Shown here piece by piece: positions 1 to 7,890 of a stretch of 43,450 bases of DNA. Source of the stretch: Kiloniellaceae bacterium (GTDB lineage: Bacteria > Pseudomonadota > Alphaproteobacteria > Kiloniellales > J153); assembly GCA_021776135.1 (NCBI GenBank), contig JAJFGL010000005.1:1-43450 (forward strand), read 5' to 3'. Positions within the stretch are counted from its first letter, which is position 1. Each line of letters begins with the position of its first letter. Below the pieces are notes generated by a model, which saw only the letters and a list, made by a program, of their open reading frames with translations, was not told where the DNA came from and made no database searches. The position numbers and the translations under genes were made by a program.

Positions 1-53
1 AGATGCGGTTCAATCGCCGCCCAAGCTTCATCTGAAAGCCAAAAAAGATCCAT
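1..53 (-). CDS. IS5-family transposase, N-terminal fragment (cut by window edge)
   Basis: Reading leftwards from an ATG at 53 the frame gives MDLFWLSDEAWAAIEPHL before the window ends. The order FWLSDE-W-IEPHL is the conserved start of IS5-family (DUF4096/DDE) transposases, which normally continue with a helix-turn-helix region and a DDE nuclease domain. Only 17 full codons are visible, so nothing can be said about completeness or activity. The transposase points away from the zinc-ribbon gene, so the element's upstream end must lie between about 54 and 166. A short inverted repeat, TAGGTT-CTC-AACCTA at 122-136, lies in that interval, but I cannot prove it is the element end. Family call rests on motif recall from a short stretch. 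Confidence 0.6.
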   Translation of the reverse strand, partial: MDLFWLSDEAWAAIEPH

Positions 54-166
54 GTCAGACACCTCGTCAGAACAAATACCCAATAAGGGCTTTCTCAGTG
101 CCACAATATCAACGAGTTGTATAGGTTCTCAACCTAGGACATCGACTCATAAACGGAAAGCCGCAT

Positions 167-200
167 TCGGGATGACGGCGTTAATGGGTATGTGACCTAA
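167..200 (+). repeat. Short repeat, copy 1 (partner at 3991-4023)
   Basis: A stretch of about 34 bases ending in ATGGGTATGTGACCTAA matches 3991-4023 with only a few differences, in the same orientation. Copy 1 sits just after the stop of the zinc-ribbon gene; copy 2 forms the last codons and stop of the plsC-like gene. Together they bracket the ftsEX cluster as imperfect direct repeats. Confidence 0.6.
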
Positions 201-205
201 AGCCC

Positions 206-925
206 TTATCGCTCGGGCATCTCGGCGACGAAGTCGATTCCCAGGTTGCCTTCGCGCGGCGCGTTGCGGGTCGTGGTTCTGAACTGGGTCATGCCGCCGG
301 GCGGCAAAATCTCTATATTGGCCGAGAAATCCCATTGGTCGACTTCCGCGCCGGTCTCATCGGTGACGCTGGCGCGAAGCCGCGGAACATCGCGCTGGGT
401 TTCGGAAATATTAGCGACCGTACCTTCGATCACGACTACTCTTTGCCCATCGATAAGACGGCGCACCGATTTGACGTCGCGGAGCTCAAAGCCATCGCCG
501 GCATGAGGCTCGGCCGGCTTACCGATCAGGGCATAAAGATCGGCCGCCGCGGGCACGGCGGCGACGATGCGGTCCTTGCCGTAGTAGGCCCCGGCGGCCA
601 AGGCCCCGGCCACGGCCAGGAAAAACAGCCAACCGGCCACGAGCCGGCGGCCCGATCCCCGCCGGGGCGTTTTTTCGTGCAGTTTCGCGCCCTGGCGGCG
701 CGCCGCGCTGGGCGGAGCGGCCAGCATGGCATCGCCTGGCGGTGCCGCTTCGGCGGCCGGGGGCGGTCCGTCCGCTTCGGTGGGCGCCGAAGCCTCGTCC
801 TCGCCGGGGTGAGGCTGGTTCCACTCATGACCGCAAGAGCCGCACCTGACCTGCCGCCCAGAGGCGCCGATCTGGCCGGGGTCGATGCGAAAGGTCGAAT
901 CGCAGGACGGGCAGGTCAGATTCAT
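206..925 (-). CDS. MJ0042-type zinc-ribbon, single-pass membrane protein
   Basis: A 239-residue protein. Residues 4-34 carry two CxxC pairs (CPSC and CGSC) about 22 residues apart, the MJ0042/zinc_ribbon_5 pattern that binds one zinc ion. An Ala/Pro-rich acidic linker follows, then one membrane span near residues 95-115 (WLFFLAVAGALAAG) and a C-terminal domain of about 110 residues with the look of the DUF3426 family (LRDVKSVRRLIDGQ, VIEGTVAN). That topology places the zinc ribbon in the cytoplasm and the C-terminal domain in the periplasm. It diverges from ftsE, as is common in alphaproteobacteria, which suggests an envelope or division link. Its molecular role is unknown. The ATG at 925 leaves the zinc ribbon at the very N terminus, as in relatives. 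Confidence 0.85.
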   Translation of the reverse strand: MNLTCPSCDSTFRIDPGQIGASGRQVRCGSCGHEWNQPHPGEDEASAPTEADGPPPAAEAAPPGDAMLAAPPSAARRQGAKLHEKTPRRGSGRRLVAGWLFFLAVAGALAAGAYYGKDRIVAAVPAAADLYALIGKPAEPHAGDGFELRDVKSVRRLIDGQRVVVIEGTVANISETQRDVPRLRASVTDETGAEVDQWDFSANIEILPPGGMTQFRTTTRNAPREGNLGIDFVAEMPER

Positions 926-1048
926 TCCGGTGGCCTGGCAAGTTGCACAACCCTGACCTTATAGGTAGGGCCCCTCGCCAAGGCAAGCAGCCAACGGGCC
1001 CGCGATTCGCGGCCCGGCGGGCAGCCGCTTTACGACCCTGAGCCAGGT

Positions 1049-1771
1049 ATGTCATCTTGCGGGCCATTTCCAAGCGCGTCGATCGGCGGGATTTTGGTTC
1101 GTTTCGAAGATGTTTCCTTGCGCTACGGCGGCGGCCCGGAGGTTCTGGGCGGTGTTTCGTTTCTTTTGGCGCCGGGGTCGTTCCATTTCATGACCGGCGC
1201 CAGCGGCGCCGGAAAATCGTCGCTTCTGAGCATGATTTACCTGGCCCGCAAACCAAGCAATGGCCGCATTCATTTATTCGATCGCGATGTCGCGGGCTTG
1301 ACCCGCCTGGAGGCGGCCAGGATGCGCCGGAAGATCGGCGTCGTGTTTCAGGATTTTCGCCTGCTCGACCATCTGACGGCCCTTGAAAATGTTGCCCTGC
1401 CGCTGAAAATAAGCGGTCAGCGCGACGAAAAAGTCCGCCATCATGTGGCGGAACTCTTGGCCTGGGTTGGATTGGCGGAACATTTGGATTCTTATCCCCC
1501 GACCTTATCGGGCGGCCAGAAGCAAAGGGTCGCCATCGCCCGCGCCGTGGTCGGCCGGCCAAACCTGCTGCTCGCCGACGAGCCGACGGGGAATGTGGAC
1601 GATAGGATGGCGGTTCGCCTGCTATACCTGTTCGAGGAACTGAACAAGCTGGGCACCACCATCGTGATCGCGACTCATAACGACTCCCTGGTCGCGCGTT
1701 TCGATCATCCGGTTGTCCGCTTGGCCGATAGCGGCGTGCGCGTGGACCGTCCGGGAAGGGGCCGGGCATGA
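1049..1771 (+). CDS. ftsE: Cell division ATP-binding protein FtsE
   Basis: ATPase half of the FtsEX complex, which couples ATP hydrolysis at the septum to activation of peptidoglycan hydrolases. Counting from the ATG at 1049, Walker A (GASGAGKSS) lies at residues 50-58, the ABC signature LSGGQKQR near 155, and Walker B (LLLADEPTGNVD) follows, with the switch histidine in IATH. Members of the family usually begin only a few residues before the VRFEDVSLRYG strand. The true start may therefore be the TTG at 1094, with GGCGGG just upstream, which would remove 15 residues. The stop overlaps the ftsX start by 4 bases, so translation is probably coupled. Membership is certain; only the start is open. 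Confidence 0.95.
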   Translation: MSSCGPFPSASIGGILVRFEDVSLRYGGGPEVLGGVSFLLAPGSFHFMTGASGAGKSSLLSMIYLARKPSNGRIHLFDRDVAGLTRLEAARMRRKIGVVFQDFRLLDHLTALENVALPLKISGQRDEKVRHHVAELLAWVGLAEHLDSYPPTLSGGQKQRVAIARAVVGRPNLLLADEPTGNVDDRMAVRLLYLFEELNKLGTTIVIATHNDSLVARFDHPVVRLADSGVRVDRPGRGRA

Positions 1772-2652
1772 GGCTGTTCGGAAAAAAAGATGTTCCCCTC
1801 GACGGCGACGCCTCGGGGCGTTTTCTGCCGTGGCTGGTCGCGATCATGGTGTACCTGGCGGCGCTTGCCCTGATTTCCGCCCTGACCATGAGCCGGGCGG
1901 TCGGCCATTGGCAGGAGGGACTCAGCGGCACCCTGACAATCCAGGTTCCTCAGGAACAGGGGGGCGAAAAGGCCGGCGCCGCGCTGGACCGCATCCTCAA
2001 GCTGCTGCTTACGACACCGGGGGTTCGCGAGGCCAAGGTGATGGAGCCAGATGAGATCGAGCGCCTGTTGCAGCCTTGGCTCGGCGCCGCCGCCAGCCTG
2101 GCCGAACTGCCGGTGCCGGCCCTGGTTTCGGTGACCTTCAACCCGGCGGCCGAACCCGATTTCGGCGTGCTGGCGCGGGAGGTCGCGAAAATCTCCCCGG
2201 AGGCGGTCGTCGATACCCACCGGGCTTGGCTGGGCAAGGTGCGCAGCCTGGCCCGCAGCGTGCAGTGGGTCGCCCTGCTCGTGGTGGCCTTGATCACCGG
2301 GAGCGCGATCCTGATCGTCACCTTCGCCACCCGCATGGGCCTGTCGGTCCATGGCCCCGTCATTCAATTGCTGCATCTGATCGGCGCGCACGATTCCTAT
2401 ATCGCCAGTCAGTTTCAGGCCCATGTCCTGACCTTCGCCCTGCGCGGGGGCATCGCCGGATTGTTGCTGGCGATCGCGACGGTGTTTGCCGCCGGACAAA
2501 CCTTGAAGGGCAACGAAGCCTTGCTTTTGCCGGACGTGGCCTTGCGGCCCCTGGATTGGACCGTGCTTCTGCTGTTGCCCGTCGCCGTGACCCTGGTCGC
2601 GACGCTCACGGCGCGGGTCACGGTGCTGCGCACGCTCGCCCGGATGCCCTGA
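1768..2652 (+). CDS. ftsX: Cell division protein FtsX, ABC permease-like
   Basis: Membrane partner of FtsE, 294 residues, a normal length for the family. One span lies near residues 24-46, followed by a periplasmic loop of about 120 residues that in FtsX contacts hydrolase activators, then three spans near 167-190, 215-240 and 265-285. The last four-helix arrangement is the FtsX/MacB permease fold. The start overlaps ftsE by 4 bases (ATGA), typical for this pair. The periplasmic loop is poorly conserved across families, so its partner (EnvC-like or other) cannot be named from here. Confidence 0.93.
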   Translation: MRLFGKKDVPLDGDASGRFLPWLVAIMVYLAALALISALTMSRAVGHWQEGLSGTLTIQVPQEQGGEKAGAALDRILKLLLTTPGVREAKVMEPDEIERLLQPWLGAAASLAELPVPALVSVTFNPAAEPDFGVLAREVAKISPEAVVDTHRAWLGKVRSLARSVQWVALLVVALITGSAILIVTFATRMGLSVHGPVIQLLHLIGAHDSYIASQFQAHVLTFALRGGIAGLLLAIATVFAAGQTLKGNEALLLPDVALRPLDWTVLLLLPVAVTLVATLTARVTVLRTLARMP

Positions 2653-2657
2653 CCGCC

Positions 2658-3290
2658 ATGAACCCGCGCCGAAGCTTCGCCACGACTCAGCGCGGCCATG
2701 GCTGGGCCCGGCGCTTGGCCGTCGCGGCCGGTTTCCTTGTCTTGGTTTGGTCGCTGGGGTTGTTATGGTTCGCGTACGCCTTGCCCCGATCGGTCGCCGA
2801 CCCGGAAACCGAGACCGGTGCCATCGTGGTCCTGACCGGCGGCGCCGGCCGCGTCCACCAGGGACTCGCGCTCCTGGCCGACGGCCGGGCCCGTAAACTC
2901 TTCGTATCGGGCGTTTACCGGGGCGTGGATGTTGAGGAATTGCTGCGCGTGTCCCGGCAAACGCCGCAAGAGCTGGCCTGCTGCATCGCCCTGGGGTACC
3001 GGGCCGACAACACCCGCGGAAATGCCGTGGAAACGGCGGCCTGGCTGCGCGAACAGAAACTGCGCTCCCTGCGCCTGGTGACCTCCGCCTACCATATGCC
3101 GCGCAGTCTGCTGGAGTTTCGAAAAGTCATGCCGGCGGTAAAGATCGTTCCTCACCCGGTTTTTCCCGACGGTTACAAAACGGAACCCCGCTGGCGCTGG
3201 CCTGGGAATCCGGGCCTGATCGTGCGCGAATACAGCAAATACCTGGTCGCCCTGGCCTGGAATGTTTTCACCGGCGGGGCGGCGCCATGA
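2658..3290 (+). CDS. YdcF/SanA-type DUF218 membrane protein
   Basis: A 210-residue protein starting at an ATG 5 bases after the ftsX stop. One membrane span at about residues 20-40 anchors a DUF218 domain. Family hallmarks are visible: GAIVVLTGGAGR at the first strand, DNTRGNAVETA in the middle and LVTSAYHMPRS before the C-terminal part. DUF218 proteins (YdcF, ElyC, SanA) are envelope proteins; ElyC and SanA affect lipid-carrier or peptidoglycan homeostasis in enterobacteria. Position between ftsX and plsC fits an envelope job. The enzymatic reaction, if any, is unknown. An open frame continues far upstream inside ftsX, but the ATG at 2658 is the natural start. Confidence 0.85.
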   Translation: MNPRRSFATTQRGHGWARRLAVAAGFLVLVWSLGLLWFAYALPRSVADPETETGAIVVLTGGAGRVHQGLALLADGRARKLFVSGVYRGVDVEELLRVSRQTPQELACCIALGYRADNTRGNAVETAAWLREQKLRSLRLVTSAYHMPRSLLEFRKVMPAVKIVPHPVFPDGYKTEPRWRWPGNPGLIVREYSKYLVALAWNVFTGGAAP

Positions 3291-4018
3291 TCGGCGCGCG
3301 CTCCTTCCTATTCAATGTTCTGTTTTATGCCTGGACCGGCTTGATCGTTATTCTGTGCGCTCCCTTGCTCGCGGCGCCGCGCCAGGCCTTGTTCACGGCC
3401 GGGCGGACTTGGGCGCGGGGAAATTTGTTCATGCTGCGCCATATCTGCCGGCTTACTTACACGGTTCGCGGCTTGGAGAACCTGCCCGCCGCGCCCTGCA
3501 TTATCGCCTCCAAGCACCAGTCGGCCTGGGACACCATCATCTTTTCCACCTTTCTCAATGGGCCCGGATTCGTTTTGAAGCGGGAACTTTTGAAGATCCC
3601 GTTTTTCGGTTGGTACGTGGTCGGCGCCGGCTGCATACCCATCGACCGCACCGGCGGGCCGAGCGCCCTGCGCCGCATGATCGACAAGTCGCGTGAGGTT
3701 CTGGCCCAGGGGCAGACCATCGTGATCTTCCCCGAAGGCACCCGCGCCGCGCCGGGATCGCATCTTCCCTATCATCCCGGCACCGCCGCCCTTTACGCGC
3801 GCCTGGACGTGCCCGTGGTGCCGGTGGCGCTGAATTCGGGTGTGTTTTGGGGGCGGCGGGATTTCCTCAAAAAGCCGGGGCGCATCGTCCTGGAAATCCT
3901 GCCGTCCATCCCCCCGGGCATGCCCCGCAAGGCCTTCGCGGCCGAGCTTGAAAAACGTATCGAGACGGCCAGCATCAAGCTCCTCCCGTCCCGGGATGGC
4001 GCCGTTATGGGTATGTGA
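3287..4018 (+). CDS. 1-acyl-sn-glycerol-3-phosphate acyltransferase (PlsC family)
   Basis: Transfers a fatty acyl group to lysophosphatidic acid in phospholipid synthesis at the inner membrane. The 243-residue protein has an N-terminal hydrophobic segment (about residues 5-28), the catalytic HxxxxD box as HQSAWD near residue 77, and the substrate-binding FPEGTR near 148. Strand and loop order follows PlsC. The start overlaps the ydcF-like gene by 4 bases, so the four genes from ftsE form one tight operon. The last residues and stop (SRDGAVMGM) are encoded by the repeat copy at 3991-4023, so the normal C terminus may have been replaced. Exact acyl specificity cannot be read. Confidence 0.9.
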   Translation: MIGARSFLFNVLFYAWTGLIVILCAPLLAAPRQALFTAGRTWARGNLFMLRHICRLTYTVRGLENLPAAPCIIASKHQSAWDTIIFSTFLNGPGFVLKRELLKIPFFGWYVVGAGCIPIDRTGGPSALRRMIDKSREVLAQGQTIVIFPEGTRAAPGSHLPYHPGTAALYARLDVPVVPVALNSGVFWGRRDFLKKPGRIVLEILPSIPPGMPRKAFAAELEKRIETASIKLLPSRDGAVMGM

Positions 4019-4023
4019 CCTAA
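3991..4023 (+). repeat. Short repeat, copy 2 (partner at 167-200)
   Basis: About 33 bases matching 167-200 with a one-base gap and a few changes; the final 17 bases ATGGGTATGTGACCTAA are identical. Here the repeat is translated as the C-terminal tail and stop of the plsC-like gene. Confidence 0.6.
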
Positions 4024-4081
4024 TCGGGCAGCGGGCGCACAAGCTGTGAGATTTGGAATCAACCTGCGCCGTCTGGTGGGC

Positions 4082-4612
4082 CTAGGGCGCAAGCGCAGCC
4101 GGCGCTATGACTTCGCGAACGTGGCCGTTTCGCACGTCGTAGATGAACCCAGAAACTACGATGTGTCCGGGCACTTCGGGCGCGCTGCGTAGGCGTTCGA
4201 CGTCCTCTCGCAGGCTTAGCTCGTGGTCGGTAATTGCCACCGGCGCCACGTCCACGCCGAGTTGCTCCTTGAGTGCACGTTGTAAATTTGGGTCGGCAAA
4301 GCGTTCGGCGCCGCATTCACTGTGTTGGATGATTATCAGCTCGAACGGTCCGCGCTCGGCCCCGTCCATTTTGGCGACGAGGAACGACAGGGCGGCGATC
4401 TCGTGCACCACTTCCGGCGTTACCCGTCCGCCGTTGTTGCGGATGACGACGGCGTCGCCCAGCTCGAGCCCGAGGATGTGGGCCGGGTCCACGCGCGAGT
4501 CACCGCAAGTGAGTATCACCGCGCGCAGCTTTGGCAGTACCGGCAGATCGGCGGCGGCAAAATTACTGGCAAACTGGCGGTTACGATCTAGAAGAGTTGC
4601 TGTGTTGGTCAC
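4082..4612 (-). CDS. Beta-class carbonic anhydrase
   Basis: Interconverts CO2 and bicarbonate. The 176-residue product shows the beta-class zinc site: CGDSRV near residue 36 (Cys ligand plus the Asp-Arg dyad) and HSEC near residue 97 (His and second Cys ligands). Length is at the short end of the family (usually about 190-230), matching the compact bacterial subgroup. The start is a GTG at 4612 preceded by AAAAGGAG at a spacing of 7 bases. It lies 27 bases downstream of the NmrA-type gene and was probably transcribed with it. Codons look less GC-rich than in flanking genes, which could mean acquisition together with its neighbours. Confidence 0.88.
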   Translation of the reverse strand: MTNTATLLDRNRQFASNFAAADLPVLPKLRAVILTCGDSRVDPAHILGLELGDAVVIRNNGGRVTPEVVHEIAALSFLVAKMDGAERGPFELIIIQHSECGAERFADPNLQRALKEQLGVDVAPVAITDHELSLREDVERLRSAPEVPGHIVVSGFIYDVRNGHVREVIAPAALAP

Positions 4613-4639
4613 GGGGTATCTCCTTTTCAGGTTGCGCCG

Positions 4640-5761
4640 TTAGGCGGTTGTCTCCAAAGCCGGGGCCACGGTTTTTGCGCCGGCGAGAAGATTGAGGTGC
4701 TGGTGTTCAGCCGTGGCGCGCCATTCCGGGCTGTCTTGCGCCAGAACAGCATCGCTCAGAAGCGGATAGCCGCGCTCGCGTTCCCAAGCGCCCAGATCCG
4801 CCGGCATGGTGGCCAACATCTTGAAGAGGAACGCGATCGCTTCCAGTTTGGACCCGACTTTGAGAGCCGGGTGGATGAGCGAAGGGTCTTGGATGTACCG
4901 CCGTGCGATCGACTCAAAGTTTTCAGGCGCTTGGCCGCTGACTTCTAGGACGTGGTCTGTCGGCCCGCCGAGAGCGAAGGCGCCGCTTCGCAGTTCCTCG
5001 GCGTAATAACGAAAATGGGCGAGGTCGGAGAGCGGTAGACCTTGTGTAATGGCCGCCTTGCTGAAGGTTTTGAACGGCACGTCCTTATAAGTGACCTTGC
5101 GTCCAAGAACCTTGCCTAAAGTTCCGGCGATGTCGCGCGGAGAAATCAATTTCGGACCAGTTGGACGATAGCTCCGCCCGATATGCGCGGCAGGATCCAT
5201 GAGAACGCCCGCCGCAACCCGCGCGATGTCCTCGTTCGAGGGCGGTGCGTTCAATCCGTCGCCAAACGGCGCCATGAACATACCGAAGTGGGCAATCGCC
5301 GGCAGGCCGAGCAGATAGGTGAAGGCAAATAGGCCGGGATTGACATGGATAACGTCTACCGACGGCATCCAGCGGTAGATTTGGTTGGCGATCCAGTGCC
5401 CGCGCGAAATGATCGAGGGGTGAGTGGCGTGCGGATTCCATTGACTCATCAGCGCCACGACTTCGAGTTTAGCCGCCTCCGCCGCGACCGCGAAAAGCAT
5501 CGTGTTGTGCAAGACGTTGGGCGAGAATGGAGGGCAGTGGTATGCCCGTTGAATGCCGACCATGGAGTCGCGAAGGTCGCGGTAATCGAACATGTCGCCG
5601 ACGAATATTTCGGCCCCGGCCTGCTCCAGGGCGGTGGCTCGTGCATCTTTACGCCTCACGAAGGCGCGAACGGGAAATCTCCTTGCAAGCAATTGAGATA
5701 CGGTGGCTGAGCCGGTATGGCCCGCAGCTGCGGTAACGAGGATTCTTGGTTTGATGGACAT
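4640..5761 (-). CDS. NmrA-type NAD(P)-binding oxidoreductase
   Basis: A 373-residue protein of the atypical short-chain dehydrogenase group. The N-terminal dinucleotide motif is TAAAGHTGSA, with RRKD after the second strand, an arrangement that favours NADP. The NmrA/azoreductase-like relatives bind NAD(P) as redox sensors or reduce quinones and similar electrophiles; substrate is not predictable. I chose the ATG at 5761, where the first strand begins 5 residues in; an upstream ATG at 5860 would add 33 unlikely residues and cover the operator palindromes. It diverges from an HxlR regulator 148 bases away, the classical arrangement of an HxlR protein with the oxidoreductase it controls. The C-terminal 100 residues have no motif I recognise. 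Confidence 0.85.
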   Translation of the reverse strand: MSIKPRILVTAAAGHTGSATVSQLLARRFPVRAFVRRKDARATALEQAGAEIFVGDMFDYRDLRDSMVGIQRAYHCPPFSPNVLHNTMLFAVAAEAAKLEVVALMSQWNPHATHPSIISRGHWIANQIYRWMPSVDVIHVNPGLFAFTYLLGLPAIAHFGMFMAPFGDGLNAPPSNEDIARVAAGVLMDPAAHIGRSYRPTGPKLISPRDIAGTLGKVLGRKVTYKDVPFKTFSKAAITQGLPLSDLAHFRYYAEELRSGAFALGGPTDHVLEVSGQAPENFESIARRYIQDPSLIHPALKVGSKLEAIAFLFKMLATMPADLGAWERERGYPLLSDAVLAQDSPEWRATAEHQHLNLLAGAKTVAPALETTA

Positions 5762-5847
5762 GGCAATCGCTCTACTCTCTTGCTTTGGGTCGATATCGCG
5801 TACACGGGCCCCTGCGTGAGGCGTCAGAACACCATATGGCATCAAGG

Positions 5848-5884
5848 TTGATAATATCAAGTGATTACTTTATTTAATAAAGTA
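5848..5884. promoter_or_regulatory. Two adjacent perfect palindromes in the divergent NmrA/HxlR promoter
   Basis: Within the 148-base gap, TTGATA-A-TATCAA (5848-5860) and TACTTTATT-T-AATAAAGTA (5866-5884) are both perfect inverted repeats with a one-base centre, five bases apart. The second one lies 25 bases before the HxlR start. Outer TACT...AGTA ends resemble half-sites described for HxlR-family proteins such as YodB. AT-rich -10-like sequences overlap them on the minus strand (TATTAT). The layout suggests an autoregulated operator controlling both directions. Binding is inferred, not shown. Confidence 0.6.
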
Positions 5885-5909
5885 TGTTTTTTCGTGTAGA
5901 AGGACACCT

Positions 5910-6578
5910 ATGGCTGGATCCCGCCGCTACAGACTGCTGTGCCCGATCGCGCGCGCGCTAGATCGTATCGGTGATCGCTGGACGCTCTTGATCTTGCGTG
6001 ATTTGCATGCGGGGCCGGCCCGATACTCCGACCTGAAAAGCGGGTTGACGGGGATCGCCTCCAACCTTCTGACGGATCGCCTGCAGCAATTGATCGACGA
6101 TGGGCTGGCGATAAAGTGCGACGGGGAACATGGCGTGACGCTTTACGCGCTCACCGGCCTTGGGGCGCGCACAAGGGATGTGTTGTTTGAGCTCGCCATG
6201 TTTGGCGGCCGATTCCCGCCGGACGAAGATCCGCGCCGTCCGGGCAATCTCAGAACCATCGCGGTGACCTTGGGCGTGGCCTGTCAGCGTGCCGTCACGC
6301 CGGAGGCGCGCTTCGAAGCCGAACTCAAGGTTGACGGTGAGCACTTTACCCTGAGCGTTCAGAATGCATCGGTCGAGATGCGCTATGCCCCGGCCAAGTC
6401 GCCCGATGTCGTCATGACGACATCCTACGAAGCCATGATCGCGGCATCCGAAGGCGAAATATCTCTGGACCGTTTCCAAAAAGATCATGTGGAAATCGTC
6501 ACCCACACGCCCGGCAAGGAAGCCGAACTCATGACCCTGCTGGGAGCGGCGATGACTCTTTTCGCGAACGAGAGCTAA
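5910..6578 (+). CDS. HxlR-family winged-helix regulator with SCP2-like C-terminal domain
   Basis: A 222-residue transcription factor. Residues 8-95 form the HxlR winged helix: CPIARALDRIGDRW, LLILRDL, FSD-like YSDL, LTDRLQQLIDDG and the wing before LYALT. A Cys at residue 11 sits where redox- or electrophile-sensing HxlR proteins keep theirs. Residues about 130-220 look like an SCP2 sterol-carrier domain (VDGEHFTLSV, PDVVMTTSYEAM), which may bind a lipophilic ligand. HxlR-SCP2 fusions occur repeatedly in proteobacteria. The start ATG has AAGGA six bases upstream. It probably represses itself and the divergent NmrA gene through the palindromes between them. Confidence 0.9.
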   Translation: MAGSRRYRLLCPIARALDRIGDRWTLLILRDLHAGPARYSDLKSGLTGIASNLLTDRLQQLIDDGLAIKCDGEHGVTLYALTGLGARTRDVLFELAMFGGRFPPDEDPRRPGNLRTIAVTLGVACQRAVTPEARFEAELKVDGEHFTLSVQNASVEMRYAPAKSPDVVMTTSYEAMIAASEGEISLDRFQKDHVEIVTHTPGKEAELMTLLGAAMTLFANES

Positions 6579-6594
6579 AGCGAACGCCTAACTT

Positions 6595-7059
6595 ATGTCC
6601 AAGGCCTCCAACCCAAGCGAAATCTACGTCGATGCCGACGCCTGCCCGGTGAAGGGCGAAATCTACAAGGTCGCGGCGCGCCACGGGCTGAACGTGCATG
6701 TGGTCTCCAACGGCGGGGTAAGCGTGCCGCGCGACCCGCGGGTGAAGCTGGTTATCGTCGGCATGGACCCGGATGCCGCCGACGATTGGATCGCCGCGCG
6801 CGTGGGCCCCCGCGACATCGCGGTCACCGCCGATATCCCCCTCGCCAGCCGCTGCGTCAAGGCCGGCGCGGCGGCGATTAGCCCCAAGGGGCGCGTCTTC
6901 AGCGAAGACTCCATCGGCATGACCTTGGCGACCCGTAATCTCATGACCGACCTGCGTTCCGCCGGGGAGGTGACCGGGGGCCCCAGGCCTTTTTCGCCGC
7001 GCGACCGTTCCGCCTTCCTCTCGGCCTTGCATGAGGCTATCGTGAGGCAAAAGAGGTGA
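6595..7059 (+). CDS. yaiI: YaiI/YqxD family (DUF188) protein
   Basis: A 154-residue protein of the conserved YaiI/YqxD family, whose members carry a PIN-like fold. The diagnostic start [18 protein letters not shown] is present, with [19 protein letters not shown] and the ending [14 protein letters not shown] typical of the family. Acidic residues in DADACP and in TADIPLA would form a metal site if it is a nuclease; no activity is established for the family. It starts 16 bases after the HxlR gene and 14 bases before the next gene, so it is probably co-transcribed. The ribosome site is weak. Confidence 0.9.
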   Translation: MSKASNPSEIYVDADACPVKGEIYKVAARHGLNVHVVSNGGVSVPRDPRVKLVIVGMDPDAADDWIAARVGPRDIAVTADIPLASRCVKAGAAAISPKGRVFSEDSIGMTLATRNLMTDLRSAGEVTGGPRPFSPRDRSAFLSALHEAIVRQKR

Positions 7060-7073
7060 TAGCGAGGAGAGAC

Positions 7074-7886
7074 ATGACGGAGCCGGATATCTACGAAGTC
7101 TTCGCCCTGCGTTACGGTGAGCGGGACGACCGCACACGCCGCGAATCCTTCATCTTCGCCGACGACCACGCGGCGCCGCACCCCATCGATTATTACATCT
7201 GGGTCGCGCGCAGCCCGAAGCGCACCCTGGTGATCGACACCGGCTTCGGACACGGCGAGGGTGAGCGGCGCGGCCGGACCCTGCTGCGCACGCCGGCCGA
7301 GGCGCTGGCCCTCTTTGGCGTGGAGGCCCATAGCGTCAGCGATGTGATTATCACCCACCTGCACTACGACCACGCGGGAACCCTGGGCGATTTTCCGGCG
7401 GCGCGTTTTCACTTGCAAGCGGCGGAGATGGCCTATGCCACCGGCCCCTGCATGTGCAATGACGACCTGCGCCAGCCCTTCACCGCCGGTCATGTCTGCG
7501 AAATGGTGAACAAGGTCTATTCCGGCCGGGTCGTCTTCTACGATGGCGACGCCGAAATCGCGCCCAATTTGAGCGTCCATAAGCTTGGCGGCCACACTGG
7601 CGGCCTGCAATGCGTGCGGGTGCTGACCCGGCGCGGCTGGGTAGTCCTGGCCTCCGACGCTTCGCACTTCTACGAGAACTTTCAGAAGCAAAAGCTTTTT
7701 CCCATCGTGCTCAATGCCCAGGACATGATCCGGGGCTTCGCGCGCCTGGTGGACCTGGCCGAGACCCCCGATCATGTGGTGCCGGGCCATGACCCGCTGG
7801 TGCGCGCCCTCTATCCGGCCGAGTCGGCGCGGCTCGCCGGAATCGTGCACCGCCTGGACGTGGCGCCTAAACCGGCGCCGGAGTAA
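7074..7886 (+). CDS. Metallo-beta-lactamase-fold hydrolase, N-acyl-homoserine lactonase-like
   Basis: A 270-residue hydrolase. The metal motif HLHYDHAG appears near residue 99, a further His in GGHTGG near 176, the bridging Asp in LASDASH near 198 and the last His in VVPGHDP near 242, so both zinc sites look intact. The layout matches the AHL-lactonase (AiiA/AttM-like) branch; relatives open lactones or other cyclic esters in the cytoplasm. I start at 7074, where GAGGAGA precedes the ATG; an upstream frame start at 7056 lacks this. The next gene starts 4 bases after its stop. The substrate is uncertain: many proteins of this branch have no quorum-sensing role, and no luxI/luxR pair is present here. 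Confidence 0.85.
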   Translation: MTEPDIYEVFALRYGERDDRTRRESFIFADDHAAPHPIDYYIWVARSPKRTLVIDTGFGHGEGERRGRTLLRTPAEALALFGVEAHSVSDVIITHLHYDHAGTLGDFPAARFHLQAAEMAYATGPCMCNDDLRQPFTAGHVCEMVNKVYSGRVVFYDGDAEIAPNLSVHKLGGHTGGLQCVRVLTRRGWVVLASDASHFYENFQKQKLFPIVLNAQDMIRGFARLVDLAETPDHVVPGHDPLVRALYPAESARLAGIVHRLDVAPKPAPE

Positions 7887-7890
7887 GCGA

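Noticed and set aside
7074-7886. Quorum-quenching locus
   Set aside because: The lactonase-like fold alone is not enough; no luxI/luxR-type genes are present and the neighbours are metabolic.
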